DNA of 64,000 nucleotides from Epiperipatus broadwayi (Eukaryota; Onychophora; Udeonychophora; Euonychophora; Peripatidae). Numbering within the stretch: position 1 is the stretch's first letter; every line of letters starts with the position of its first letter. The position numbers were made by a program, and so were the translations under genes. A model generated the notes under the pieces. That model made no database searches. It was not told where the DNA came from and saw nothing but the letters and a program-made list of their open reading frames with translations. Where the stretch lies: contig JAQFVV010000276.1 in the NCBI GenBank assembly GCA_028023455.1, positions 1,008,545-1,072,544 of the forward strand. Direction: 5' to 3'. Positions 1 through 12,067 of this stretch are shown here, piece after piece.

Positions 1-50
1 GGCCACCGCTTGACTCACGTCGGTTCTGCCATCTCAAAACATTTAGTTTT
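1..50 (-). pseudogene. Leader and possible gag start of the left-edge LTR element
   Basis: Downstream of the PBS on the minus strand an ATG at 32-30 opens a frame reading M-A-E-P-T, which then hits TGA. If this is the gag start, the copy is broken within six codons. The window ends too soon to judge the family (Gypsy or BEL). Confidence 0.25.
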
Positions 51-68
51 GCCCCATGTTGGGCGCCA
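51..68 (-). other. Retrotransposon primer binding site, tRNA-Lys type
   Basis: The minus strand reads TGGCGCCCAACATGGGGC. This matches the well-known PBS complementary to the 3' end of tRNA-Lys1,2 at all but one of 18 positions. It lies about 2 nt downstream of the LTR end, as expected. It fixes the element's strand and implies reverse transcription primed by tRNA-Lys. Confidence 0.7.
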
Positions 69-70
69 TT

Positions 71-415
71 CTACCTAACCCGCCCTCTCACTCTTTATAT
101 TTATTTTTTCTTTTTAATATAAAGTACGTCGTCTCGTAAATTTCTCTAAAACATCATTTATATAAAGTAATAACAATGTTCTAAATTTTATTATAACGAC
201 TCGATCAGAATTCTATACCACTCTCTTACACAGAATCCTATCACAGGGTGGTTAGTGCTACGGGTGGAGTAATCAATATCATTGGAAAACTTTTGCCAAT
301 AACATTTATACTCGTTTACTAGAACACGTATTAGCCAATCAAACTTTTGCCGAGCTTGTCGACAAGTCTGCTTGACCAATACGGTCTAGTACCCGCTCCC
401 GCTAGCTCAGTTACA
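71..415 (-). mobile_element. Long terminal repeat of an LTR retrotransposon (body lies off the left edge)
   Basis: Read on the minus strand, this block begins TGTAACTGAGC at 415. It contains a TATATAAATG promoter-like stretch near 165-155 and an AATAAA polyadenylation signal near 112-107. It ends just before a primer binding site at 68-51. The order TATA, AATAAA, short GC-rich U5 and PBS is that of a retrotransposon 5' LTR of about 345 bp. The LTR 3' end is not a clean CA, so that boundary is uncertain by a few bases. The second LTR and the gag-pol body would lie to the left of position 1 and cannot be seen. Confidence 0.6.
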
Positions 416-1969
416 ATAATCAGTCAAATATACTCCGCCTATTTAAAAAATCACTTTTAAAAATCCTTTCTACGCTAACTTTCTTGCTTTCTCTTTTCTT
501 TATTTTAATTATTTAAGTTAAATCTAATTTGAGTAATAACTAAACAATGAAATATTCATTTACGCTATTATACTTCGTTTTGTCTTATAACACAATTATC
601 TACACTTTCGATCAAGTTGAAATAAAATTTAATGCACTCAAAGTTCCATATTATAAATACAAATTAATCATACGCATACGCTTACATTTGAAGTAACAAT
701 AAAATCTCATATAAATACATTTGGAAATAATCATACGCATACACTGATATTTAAACTCACACTAAAATACATTTGATAAAATAACTATACGCATTTATTT
801 ATATTGGAAATCACACTGAAATCTCTGGGCATTGGAGCTAAAGACAATTAGTAGTTCATAAGATAAAGTTCAAAGTTTATTATTACGGCTTTAATTAGTG
901 AGTTAGAAATTGAAACAAATATTACCTAGCTTTCTCCCCTCTGCACGGTTTTTTGAGCGTTGCTTCAATAGTGTTTCCTTCGGTCAGTTAGCGCTAACTG
1001 CTTGCAATCCATTCCCGATGTTTTTGGGATCACGTGGGCTCCACGTGGACACTCCGTCTCCTTCTTGTTTATGTGACCATGATCGAATTTGAAACTGTCC
1101 GCTGATGGTATTGCCTGGAAGGATTCGGCCGGTTGTTCACACGATGGTTTTAGCAATGCAGCATAGTATAATTAATAAACGACAATTGCTTAATAATTGC
1201 TTAGGAATAATAATACAAGCATTGACATAATAGAATAGAAAATTTGCCCCTTTTATATTTACAGTTCTTATCTCGCGGATTCAATCTACAATACGTAACT
1301 AATCCTCTGGTGTTTCAGTTATGGTCCGTGCTGATTTTCTGGTGTTCGCATTGGTTATTGAACTTCTTTGTATTCCCTGCTAGAGTTATTTCACTTTCTT
1401 TGTTATAGTTATTTCAATTCCTTTGTTAAAGTTTTTTCCAATTTCTTTGTTAAAGTTATTTGCACTAATTAGCCGTTTGCTGGAAATTTCTTAGGTTTGT
1501 CATTAGCTCCCATTGTTTATTACATTCATTCAATTACACATATAATTTTTCCTTTTATTATGATTATAAGACAAAACGAATTCCACCTTGCTTTTTCTTT
1601 TTTTTTTTTTTCTTTTCTTAAAGCAATTTTAAATCGAATTTCAGTTTAGTCAAATCAAATTTCTAATCAAATCAAACCTAATTATCAATTTTTAATTTTT
1701 TTAGCTTTTATTTAATACGACTCAAAATTATATTTTAGAAAACTATTTATTTTATGCTTTTAACGCTCACCTGTCTATGAAAAAATCTTTATTTTATTTT
1801 ACCTTACACGAACTTTTAATTTTATTAATATTTACACAAATCGCTTATTAATTAATATTATTGTTTTTTAAAATTATATGTACCACCAACGCACACACAC
1901 TCCTTCCTAATATATCTTGGTACAATATATATAAATTTATTTCAATTTTTATTCCATCGCACATTACTG
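416..1969. other. No gene recognised; AT-rich with one GC-richer island
   Basis: Mostly AT-rich filler. The block 925-1150 is visibly richer in GC and contains the palindromes GTTAGCGCTAAC (987-998) and CCACGTGG-like sequence (1032-1047). I see no convincing reading frame or repeat partner for it within the window. A T-rich tract lies at 1590-1612. Confidence 0.5.
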
Positions 1970-2075
1970 AAATAGGCATGTGAAAGAGATAAATGATTCC
2001 CAAGCTACACATTTCATGTTGAGCCAGCATTCATCGGTTGATCCACATCACAATTTCTTTCACATATCTTCATCA
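1970..2075 (-). repeat. Family A dispersed repeat, minus-strand fragment
   Basis: The segment reads GAAAGAGATAAATGATTCCC then CATTTCATGTTGAGCCAGCA and CATCGGTTGATCC. It is the reverse complement of the central part of the family A repeats at 2962-3300, 44606-44978 and 50848-51245. Only about 100 bp is recognisable. Confidence 0.7.
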
Positions 2076-2961
2076 TTTGTTCAGAATATACATTGATACC
2101 ATATTACTATAGTTTAATTGACATCTTTTTGAATGCTTTTGGATAATAAATTGTCATTTCACTCATCAGTTGTTATGGTGAAGTACCTTTTATATCACTT
2201 TATATTAAATTAATTGAACATGTATCTGTTAAACAAATATCACAAAAGACTAATAATAGCATGATTGCAGATTAAATGAAAGGGAAGTAGCTATACATTC
2301 AATAAAAGTTGTTTTTTTTTTGCTTTTATTTTTTATTCCATTTTTGATGATGTAGTTATATAACAAACTAGTGAAAAGACTTTTATATTTCATTGTTTAT
2401 TATTATTCACCCCAAATTTTATTCTAAGCAACCAAAAATGAAATATATTATTTGAGAGGAGCAAATTATCTTACTCTTTCATTTAACATCACAGAATACA
2501 GGCTGCACATTGTTTTAACATTTTTTTTCTAATTCTTCCAATAAAAATATCTAAATGATTAATTAGATATAGATTGTTTCTTGTTTTTTAAAATATTTTT
2601 TAGTAAATTTGTGTAAAAGTCTGTATGTTGAACAACATGAAAATTAGAAACAATATTTACATTTATCTGTTTTGACTAGAGCAGGATAGATTTTTAAAGA
2701 AATTTATTCATGTAGTATCAGCCTTTTGCTTAAGTTGATCCAAGAAAAATATTTTAAGAAAGTATGACTATAGAATAGTAATTATAACTGCTATTATTAA
2801 ATCACATATTTAGAGATAAGTGAGTACAAGTTCTTAGAAGTATTGTTTTAAAAAATGTTACAATGTGAGCCTTGTTTGTATGTACTTGAAGTGAGAGTTA
2901 TAAAAAGAGCTAAATAAAATTTTGATGTTTGGATTCTTTATTTATTAATATCCTATACCTG

Positions 2962-3300
2962 AGAGATTGGAAATGACTTAAAGTCAATATGGATATTACA
3001 ATAAATATCAGCATCAATAAGAGCTTTGAGTGTTCCATCATCAGATTTTCAATGATATGAATGGCTGAAGAAGCCCATGCATTAAGATATGACGTTTGCT
3101 ATCTTAATAAAAACTGAACACTGATTTTATATATATGTGGGAGATGATGTTCTGGACCAACTGATGAATGTTATTTCAGCACAAAATACATATATTGGAG
3201 GTCATGTATTATTTTCATGTGTATGTGGACATGTGTATTGTTTGTATAAGATGTAGTGGATAGCTATAAGGAGCTTGAAAGTCTGAGTTCAAATCCCTTC
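2962..3300 (+). repeat. Family A dispersed repeat, near full length
   Basis: About 340 bp shares, in order, the landmarks of the other family A copies. These are an AGTCAATATGG head, GAGCTTTGAGTGTTCCATC, ATCAGATTTTCAATG, CTATCTTAATA, a TATATATGTG tract, GGACCAACTGATGAATG, a TTCAGCACAAAATAC block, ATTGGAGGTCATGTATTATT, GGACATGTGTAT and a tail AGTCTGAGTTCAAATCCC. The tail resembles a tRNA B box (GGTTCRANTCC). No protein is encoded. I infer a SINE-like non-autonomous element, although its tRNA-like module is at the 3' end rather than the usual 5' end. Confidence 0.7.
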
Positions 3301-4261
3301 TAAATTATTTAAAATAAGTAAAAAATAAAGTACAGTTTGTTATAAGTTTAAATACAATTGTTGCAAAAGAGACTAGAATAATTTTTACTTTATGATGAGG
3401 TTGTTTTAAAAATTAAAAAGATGGTATATTTAAATAATCAATTGCATAAGAAACGTCTTTTCAGTAGCTGTTTTTAGAAAATTAAAAAGTTAGATCTTGC
3501 CTAAATGTTTTTTTACAAATATTTCAATCAATATGATTGAAAAATAAATGGGTAGTATTTTAATACCAGCATTTGCTTTCATAATAAAAAAAAGAAATTT
3601 TTAAGTCAAAATCCAGACAAAATGAAAAAATATGTATTTCACTAAAAGACTTTGATATTTTACTGTACGTCATGAGTAGAATGTGATTTGATATTCTTTT
3701 GATTCAAGAAATTATAATTTACTAAGTATCTTTTAAGTTTACCCATTAATGTTATCCCTTATGTAAAAATGTGTAAAGATCATTTGAATTGCTTTTAAGG
3801 ATTACTTGCTAGTAACTTAGCATAGGTTACTAATTCCAATATAATGTTTCCCCTTTATAAAATTCAATATTCTTCATAATTATTGCAAGAAATCCTTTTC
3901 ATATTCATTCTTCATAATTTGTTATCAACATAGGTCACTTATCTAAAAATAATTCTATTTTTCAACCCAAATTCTGTATATCATCTATACAAAAAATACT
4001 TACTTTTCACTATCTATAAAAAGAATAATTTTATTTTCAAAAAAATAATGGTATTTAAAATTATATTTATTAATTTACTTTATATTATGCAACTATTAGC
4101 TGTGATTTATTTTCTAAATTCTGGTAAATTTATCATAAGAAACATGAAAACAAATGTTTTTTTTTCTTTATATATCTCTTTGTTTTTGATTCACTTCATT
4201 TCTCATATTTATTGGTCATTGATTCTCTAATTAGTAAAATTATTCACATATATATATATAT
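3301..4261. other. AT-rich, nothing recognised
   Basis: Low-complexity AT-rich sequence. The short open frame at 4048-4230 is hydrophobic and T-rich, with no recognisable motif, and I treat it as chance. Confidence 0.5.
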
Positions 4262-4434
4262 ATGATGTGCCTGCTGTCCATTACAATATATATATATATG
4301 AAAAACAAAAACAAGTTACTCACGTAACCTGCTATCACTTGTTATTTATGTTCAAAAGATGGCGCTTTGGTTTTGGTAAAGCGCCATCTTTTGAACATAT
4401 ATATATATATTGTAATGGATAGCAGGCACATCAT
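4262..4434. repeat. Nested foldback element (two concentric inverted repeats)
   Basis: Outer arms 4262-4300 and 4396-4434 are reverse complements apart from single differences, and each contains GATGTGCCTGCT followed by CATTACAA and a TA run. Inner arms 4348-4368 and 4378-4398 (GTTCAAAAGATGGCGCTTT and its complement) are perfect, with a 9-nt loop. Between the left arms lies about 47 bp of unpaired sequence. The structure suggests a small foldback or MITE-like element. The outer arms carry the same TACAA/(TA)n junction seen at other element ends in the window. Confidence 0.75.
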
Positions 4435-5680
4435 ATTCTTCATTAAAGGACACCACTAGATCTCCATTCTAGAAATTTTATAATTTACTGATGAGAATAT
4501 TAACTATAAGTGTCTATCATAGATGTCCCATCATTCATATATCTTAAAATCATGTCTATATTGCAGAGAGCACAGATTCTTGGCATAATAACAATTGGCA
4601 GAGCATAAAACAATAAACAAAACACTAACAAATCTAATAACTAATAAAACAATATTTATTGACTATTTAACAGCATAGAATACAATTCAATGGTAGGATT
4701 TAATACCATAGTTATTTCAATATGATATGGTTGAAATAATAATTAATTATTTTAAGTAAGTAGTAATGTATCTAAATGCTGGTTGTATCAGTATTATGCT
4801 TCTCCTAAATTTTACTTTTAATACTGTTACTAATCCCTGAAGTTTACAAAGACTTGACAATTTATTCTCATGTGTGCACATATATATCATATTCACATTA
4901 ACTAACAATAAATAATCAATCAGGGTTCATTATTATATATAGCCACACATGCAGACTGTTACAAAACAAAGCTTATATGTGGTGCATTGGAGCTAACTTT
5001 GAAAAAAAAACAATAAGGAGTGACAATAATATTCCCATTAATAACCCATATTAGAAAGCAACTCTATATAGATAAGTAGGGGAAGGAAGGTCACTTTACC
5101 AAATGCAAAAATATCAATAACTGCATATATCTCAAGCAGTAATCAGAAAAAAAAAATCATGTGGGGGGGGGTAAACACATAAAATTAACTCTGCATGGTA
5201 TATAAATATCTAGAATCTCTATATACAATGCACATACACATATATATATATACATTTTCCATGCACATGTGTATAGTACAGAGTAAAGAAAACTGCTATT
5301 AAATGTTTTTATAAAAGTCTGCATGCACACATCATATCAAGTATCGATATGTATAAAGAGTTTTGCCAGTTTTAATCATATCAAGTACACATATATAAAT
5401 GATTTTTTAAAAAAAACAGAGGATTATTAATGGTTACATATAAAAAATTATAAAATCAAATGTAACGCATTTAAAACTACTATTTTTTATTAAAACTTTT
5501 CATTAGAAGTGACTTGGATTGTAATTAACAATCACTAAAAAAACATTATTTTAATTTTCTGTCAAACTTTTTAAAAAAACTTTACTAATGAATAAGATTG
5601 AACTCTAGGAAAACAAAATAGTTTATATTAGTATAACTAAATACTACCAGGCAATTAAATACAATAGGAGTTAGAATAGA
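4435..5680. other. AT-rich, nothing recognised
   Basis: No gene or element recognised. There are short TA runs near 5238-5251 and a G tract at 5163-5170. Confidence 0.5.
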
Positions 5681-5775
<95 letters not shown>

Positions 5776-5826
5776 TGATGATGATGATGATGATGATAAT
5801 AATAATAATAATAAGAAGAAGAAGAA
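5681..5826 (+). repeat. AAT trinucleotide microsatellite with ATG and AAG blocks
   Basis: (AAT)n runs from 5681, is interrupted by one ACT, shifts to (ATG)n at about 5773-5797, returns to (AAT)n, and ends in (AAG)n at 5813-5826. It mirrors the ATT/ATC tract at 63201-63324. Confidence 0.95.
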
Positions 5827-6942
5827 TACAAGTAATACAAAAAATATAATAATATAAAAAAATAATTTATAAAACAGACCATAGTATAAATATAAGATTA
5901 CTCCCTTTCTTCTATATATATCACTGGCTTACTGGTAATGTCTTAATAAAACAGTTCATAAAAAGAGTTTTATCCCAAGTCCAGAGAGGAGTAGATAATG
6001 TGATACTACTTCCCAGAAAGTTGAATTATATAAATATATATGTATGCAGGCATGTAGATAATAATTCCAATGTCTTTTTTTACTGCCTTTATAGATCTGA
6101 TAGAGAGAGCTGATCCTGAAATTGCTTCATTAACACTGAAACATACATTACTTTAACAGTATTTTTGATAGTAGTAGTTGGCTTATGTTGTTGGTCAGTC
6201 TGAAAGCAAGGTTAAATCTATGGTGGCTATAGGATTATGCTGAAAAATAAAGTTCATTTTCCTCATGCTTTAGTAGCTAATAATTTTTATCATGACTCTT
6301 GGAAAAAGTTCTGGATTTATCATTTAGCAGACTAGGATAAAATACAAACATAATGCAGATTAGAATAGTCTAAAACAGAACAGATTGTAAAATAAAAACA
6401 AAAATATAATTCTGAGCAGCTCTTCTTATAGCACTAAATTCAATTAATTAGACCACTCATTTTTCAATAATTTTGTTTAATTAGCCAAGCCAGTGATTAC
6501 ATTTTTAACTCAGATAATAATTATAGATTTATCACATTTTCTATTTAGAGCAATCTGGGGGTTTACACACAGATAACAGAATGTTAATATCAGGAACAAT
6601 ACTTAATAATTGATTTTTTTAAAACTTGTTAATTAACAAAATGAACTGAGTAATGATTGATAAAAGTTTTAAGATTAAATATTGTTCCTGTAACAAACAT
6701 ATTTTTTTATAATGATAATAATTTTTAGTTACAAAATATATATTTTTATTTTTTTACAACTAAAATAACTTAGACCAACATAATAAACACAAATTTATTG
6801 ATGTATGCACATATATATAATTTAGCATTAACACACAACAAAACTTAAATGCTGAAATTAAGCTTGTGCTTTGCCAATATAAAATATTTGCATGTATATT
6901 ATATATTGAGAGAGCCAAGAATATATCTCAATATATATATAT
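5827..6942. other. AT-rich, nothing recognised
   Basis: No coding signal seen. The stretch ends in a TA run at 6930-6942 that abuts the TTGTAACC boundary of the next element. Confidence 0.5.
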
Positions 6943-7031
6943 TGTAACCGCCCCACTCATCGGCTTCCGTGCCGAAATCACATTAAAGTCACTCCTATGA
7001 ATCTGCTGTGTTCTTGCGTCTGGGGGTTACA
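6943..7031. repeat. 89-bp module with TGTAACC...GGTTACA ends
   Basis: The block starts TGTAACCGCCCC and ends TGGGGGTTACA, so its termini are inverted (TGTAACC with GGTTACA, and CCCC with GGGG nearby). It is GC-rich compared with its surroundings. It may be a very short LTR or the terminal hairpin of the composite element. No second copy of its interior is visible in the window. Confidence 0.45.
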
Positions 7032-8868
7032 TAATGTTCAGTGAAGATAATTTCAAACACATATACACGTACGCTTTTATTTATTTATACGTAAATTCGG
7101 ATCAAATCCAAGTAGTAGGCACCAGGAGAACTTTACAAGAGTCCGCCACGTATGTGCATAAGCTCACTCAACTATATCACAAAACATGCCCGTGCATCAC
7201 TCCAGTCGGAAGCGAGAAACGAACACAGCCAATATCACCTTTCAAATTATATCGCATATGTGACCTTTCAATCGCGATCAATCAGACTTATCGTATTAGG
7301 GCCTGCCCTATATCCCACAGAACAAATCAATCAAAGCTTAATATTAATCTAAGAAAGGCATGGTAATATAACATAAGTTTAATCAAATCCCAACACCAAA
7401 AATATCAAATGCATTCATTCATAACAAAAAACAAATTGGATCACTCCAGCACTCATTCCCTATCATATAAATGTGAGTTGAAATTCCAATCAATCAATAA
7501 CAAAATACTAATTAAATAAATGGTTTATTTTAATCTATTTAATAACAATTTTATGCCGGTATATGACTGGCAAGCCGAGATAAATTAACTATAGAATTAA
7601 ATGAGATTTCGCACATATATTAAAGGATGTTTATTTGTAGACAAATAAATTCTGGTTAAGTTCTTTAATTGTTCATTTATGGTCATGAGTAATTTTATCA
7701 TTTAGCCAAATGTTTTTTCACTAGTTATTGTTTTTAAAGTTTATCTACTCTGGTGCATAAGGGAGTACGATTAATTTAAAGATAGCTACCTGTGGAATGT
7801 AGACAGCCGGTAAGAAGGATCCTGAGTGATGATTTCTTCTTTAACTAAGCATTCTGGCAATTTGCGAGGTCTCAAAAGCGTGTGTGGTCCTTAGGTGAAG
7901 TTTCTCCGGTGTTATGAGCATCCTAGGGGCAATCAGCTGAACGGAGCGCGGAGGTCCGGCGGTCAAACTGTGAATTTTAGGTTCAGCAACGCATCTCCAT
8001 TATACTATTATACAAAAGTTAGATCTTATTTCTACTGGTAAAAGGAAACTTTCTTTACAAAATCAGCAACTTAATTATTCCAAGCACATCGGTGATTCTG
8101 CTAATCCTTTTTTCCTTTCGCAATTCACCTTGTAATTTCTCTCTTCTCCTGCCCTCACACCTTGAATTTTTTTTCATCCAATCTCCCCCTTGCACCTGTG
8201 AGTCCCTTCATCCAATAGGTCCATCGAGTATTAACTTAATTCAGCGATTTCTGGGATCGTTTGCACCACTTTGGAATTTAACTCAATTTGGCCATTTTTC
8301 AGGCATTGTTTAGCTGGAGACAGAAGTCTGGGTTGTACAATAGCAGTGTACACTTTTTCTCACTTCTGTTTCTAAATTCGGCTTATTTTATCTAGACCTT
8401 ACCGACATATATCCGGCTTATTGTTTCATTTTTACTAACTTTACATTTACTAATTACCCCCCATTGAAAATAATTTTAGATCGCTTGGAATTTCAGAACA
8501 TGTTGCAAATTAATCAATTCATTTTCTCTTTTTGTTCAAACATGATTTAAATGACTTAATAAAATGTCAAACCTGTGTTCAATCATTCATCTTTCTTTTT
8601 TTTAAAAAAAACAAAAAAAACAAACTTACAACTAATGATTACATATTTATTCTCAAAAACAACAAAATAACAAAAAAAAAACTCTTTTACTCTTATTTCA
8701 ATAAATTTGACAGGTACTCTTATATAGCTGCGATCATGCTCTAGAAACGGGTGTTTCTCGTTCATTATTAAAGCAAAACCTTTTTTTTTAAAGTTTTGTA
8801 CCTGTCATTCATTTCGTCAATTGCATATATATTTAATCTAACATCATATGCCTGGATTCAAATCCCAT
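7032..8868. other. Interior of composite element, non-coding
   Basis: GC-richer than the surroundings in 7780-8000 and 8090-8330. The open frame at 7034-7366 (110 codons, plus strand) has no motif I recognise and reads through low-complexity sequence. I do not call it a gene. The segment may be element interior or older flanking DNA. Confidence 0.35.
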
Positions 8869-10129
8869 GTAACGCTATTCCGTTTCAATATATATATTTT
8901 GTCGTGTTTCTGGCCCCTATCGCCTCAATTTTTTTGGGTGAGTTGATCAAGCGTATCAAAGAAAAGTTGTTTTCTTTCTAAAAACACAGCATTTTCCTGT
9001 CACTCGCCTATTATTGTTACTTGTGCTTTGACAAAATCACTTTTAATTTTTTTACTATGGGTGCCAGAATTCCTAAGAATCGTGAAATTGTCGCCGCCCT
9101 CTCGCAAGTTGTAAAACAAAAAAAAAGTTTTTTTTATTTTTTTTAAGGGGGTATTCTACCGTAATGAGAATTAATGATTTTTACGTTTTAGTCCTGGGGT
9201 ATTGAAACATATTGACAAAGGTAACTTGCGTTTAAATCTTATTACACTAAAAATAAATTTAATAATAAAAATAATAACTATTATTAATAACGCCAAATGA
9301 GAATTGATATTAGAAATATTTTTAATTTTGACAAACTAAAATCTTCTGTTAAGTAGCTAATTAATACCTTGGAGAGAACATTTAATCCAGGTGGGAAATA
9401 TCCAGAAAATATAAATATCGTTAAAATAAACAAAAGTTCTTGGTTAAATAAGAGTCTCTCTTAGAAAAATTAAAGCCCTATCGGGTTCTTTATAGGTTAT
9501 TTTTACGAGTAGTTTTAAATAGTTAACTTTGTCACAATCAGGTATTTTCTTACCGTAAGTTTCATGATTCAGTAGTAGTAACATGCAGTTTTTGGTTTAG
9601 GCCGCTTTGGTTTTGCTGTCTTGTGGTCCTTTCCCAGTCGGTCCGATTTTCCGGTGTCTCTTGGTCCGATGTCTTTAGACCGGTTCCTCGCATGCCAAAT
9701 TCCTTCAGCGAAGGCGTCTTGGATTATCAATGTTTCCAAGACCAACTAGAGAAACAAACGAACAGCGTTCCTTCAACCGAATCCCTCCTTTTTATATCCA
9801 GTTTTCAGGCTTCTCGCGCTAGTCCTGCCTTTTTAATCTTATCCAGTCTTTATAAATTTTATGTAATAAAGTCTTTATTTTCTTCAAGTTTTCAGCCATC
9901 TTTAATTAATTTGAGTTTTCTACTTTCAGCTTATCTTTTTTCTTGCTTTTGGAATTCTTTTGTCCTCTCCAATTACTGTTATTACTAATCACATAAAAAA
10001 AAATAAGAAGAATAATTCACCCTCTTGTCTTTTTTTTTTAAAAAAAAATTCTCACAAAATTTTAATCGCTTTTTCTTTAGTTTTTTTTCCAATGCCAATA
10101 TATTTGTAACGATATAAATAAATGTACAA
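8869..10129. repeat. Long direct repeat, copy 1 (LTR-like)
   Basis: Copy 1 aligns along nearly its whole length with 10759-12067. Landmarks are GCCTCAATTT, GAGTTGATCAAG, ACAAAATCACTTTTAATTTT, GCCAGAATTCCTAAGAAT, CCGCCCTCTCGCAAGTTG, ATGAGAATTGATATTAG, AATCCAGGTGGGAAATATCC, CTATCGGGTTCTTTATA, GTCGGTCC, CCAAGACCAACTAGAG and AATGCCAATATATTTGTAAC. Similarity is clear from 8913 on. Most differences are single-base insertions or deletions rather than substitutions. The end reads TTGTAACG...GTACAA, a worn version of copy 2's terminal hairpin. Confidence 0.75.
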
Positions 10130-10758
10130 TACCACCAGGCAGGAGTGAGATAAATGGGGTTTCCATTTTTTCTAAGTTTAAATTCTATTCGTTTTTTTCG
10201 TAGAGGGGTAGTGTAGCCTTCAAGCTGGAGCCCCTTTTAGGTCTACACGCGAGGAAATTTCCTTCCTGTCCTATCCACTTTAGTGTATATTAACTATAAG
10301 AAGCCCAAGTTATAAGCACAAACGCCCGTTCGAGTCTACAGCCGGGCAACTGGTCCAACTTGATCCACCTTCCCCTTTATTGGGTCCGCTAGAAAAGTCT
10401 GACGGCTTTAAAGGGTCTATGTTCTATACGCGGATAAGGACCGGGGATATGTTTCCCCTCCAGTAACCCTACCCGGTCAAATACTTGTGACTACGTCTAC
10501 ATCAGCCACGTCGTGTTTTTAGACATATATAAAAAATATACATATATATTTTTTCTTTCTGGAAGTCATATTAAAAAAATTCTTCTTTCTATTTTAATAA
10601 TCAGGGTTTAATTAGTTAGTTTTTTTTTATATATTTTTTTTTTTTTCAAAAAATCATAATTTATTTTCCAGCTGTGGTTTCTTTGAGTCATCTTGTAATG
10701 TTCTTTATCTTACAACTCATCTCAGGTTGTGTTGTTAAATCGAGCCGGTTGGGTGCCT
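10130..10758. other. Unique spacer between the direct repeats
   Basis: About 630 bp, with a GC-richer core at 10200-10510 (AGCTGGAGCCCC, CGCCCGTTCGAG, CCCTACCCGGTC) followed by T-rich sequence. Every frame is closed by stops. If the repeats are LTRs this would be the internal region of a tiny non-autonomous element. Confidence 0.4.
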
Positions 10759-12067
10759 TGTAACTTTCGTTTTACTAGGCCCTATACGCCTCAAATTTAT
10801 ATTTGAGCATGAGTTGATCAAGCTGCATCAAAAGAAAAAGAAAGTTGTTTTCTATTCTAAAAACACAGCTATTTTCCTGATCAACTTCGCCTATTAATTG
10901 TCTGTGCTATTGACAAAATCACTTTTAATTTTATTTACTATGGGCGCCAGAATTCCTAAGAATCCTGAAATATGTGCCGCCCTCTCGCAAGTTGTAAAAC
11001 AAAAAAAAATAAAAAGTTTTTATTATATTTTTTTAAGGGGCGGTATTTACCTAATGAGAATTAATGATTTTACGATTATTAGTCCTGGGCATTGAAACAT
11101 ATTGACAAAGGTAACTTACGTTTAAATCTTATTACACTAAAAATAAATTTAATAATAAAAAATAATAACTATTATTAATACGCACAAATGAGAATTGATA
11201 TTAGAAATATTTTTAATTTTGACAAACTAAAATACTTCTGTTAAGAGCTAATTATACCTTGGAGAGAACACATTTAATCCAGGTGGGAAATATCCAGAAA
11301 ATATAAATATCAGTTAAAATAAACAAAAATTCTTGGTTAAATAAGAGTCCTCATATAGAAAAATTAAGTCCTATCGGGTTCTTTATACGTATATTTTTAC
11401 GAGTAGTTTTAAATAGTTAACTTTGTCACAATCAGGATAATTATTCTTACCGGTATTTTCATGATTCAGTAGTAGATACTTGCGTGTTTTTCGTTATATG
11501 GCTCAGCCTTTTGGTTTTGCTTGTCTGTGGTCCATTTCCCCAGTCGGTCCAGTCTTTTCCTGGTGTCATCATTAGGTTTGATGTCTTTAGAAGCTCGGTT
11601 CATGCATGCAATTCCTTCAGTGAGCGATCTTGGATATATCAATGTTATCCAAGACCAACTAGAGAAACAAAACGAACAAGAGTCCTTCAACCGGTCCCTC
11701 CTTTTTATATCCAGTTTTCAGGCTTCTGCATGCTAGTACATGCTTTTAATCTTATCCAGTCTTTATAAATTTTATGTAATAAAGTCTTTATTTTCTTCAA
11801 GTTTTGGCCATCTTTAATTAATTTGAGTATTTCTACATTCAGCTTATCTTTTTTTACTTGCTTTTGGAATTCTTTTGTCCTCTCCAATTACTGTTATTAC
11901 TAATTACATAAAAAAAAAATAAGAAGAATAATTCAACCCTCATTGTACGTTTTTTTTTTTTTTAAAAAAAAAAATTACTCAACAAAATTTTAAATCCGCT
12001 TTTATCTTTTAGTTTTTTTTTTACCCAATGCCAATATATTTGTAACGTATATAAATAAACGTTACAA
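10759..12067. repeat. Long direct repeat, copy 2 (LTR-like)
   Basis: This is the partner of 8869-10129. It starts TGTAACTTTCG at 10759 and ends in a small hairpin, TTGTAACG (12040-12047) pairing with CGTTACAA (12060-12067), directly against a TA microsatellite. On the minus strand TGGCGCCCATAG starts at 10949, a PBS-like motif after about 1.1 kb. An AATAAAGTCTTTATT palindrome at 11778-11792 could supply a polyadenylation signal on either strand. Short open frames (for example 11484-11768) do not resemble known proteins. Confidence 0.7.

Larger units (their letters stand above)
6943..12067. mobile_element. Composite repeat element bounded by TTGTAAC/GTTACAA inside TA microsatellites (LTR-like, non-coding)
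   Basis: The left boundary is (TA)n followed by TTGTAACCGCCCC at 6942; the right boundary is CGTTACAA followed by (TA)n at 12060-12067. Inside are two long direct repeats (8869-10129 and 10759-12067). TGTAAC starts and GTTACA/GTACAA ends are typical of LTRs. On the minus strand TGGCGCCC (copy 2) or TGGCACCC (copy 1) occurs inside each repeat and could be a primer binding site. I find no gag-pol. Possible explanations are a tandem LTR-leader array from unequal recombination or a short non-autonomous LTR element. The strand is unresolved. Confidence 0.45.

Noticed and set aside
7034-7366. A 110-codon plus-strand open frame inside the composite element
   Set aside because: No motif, no codon signature, and it overlaps a second open frame; it is best seen as chance in GC-richer repeat sequence.
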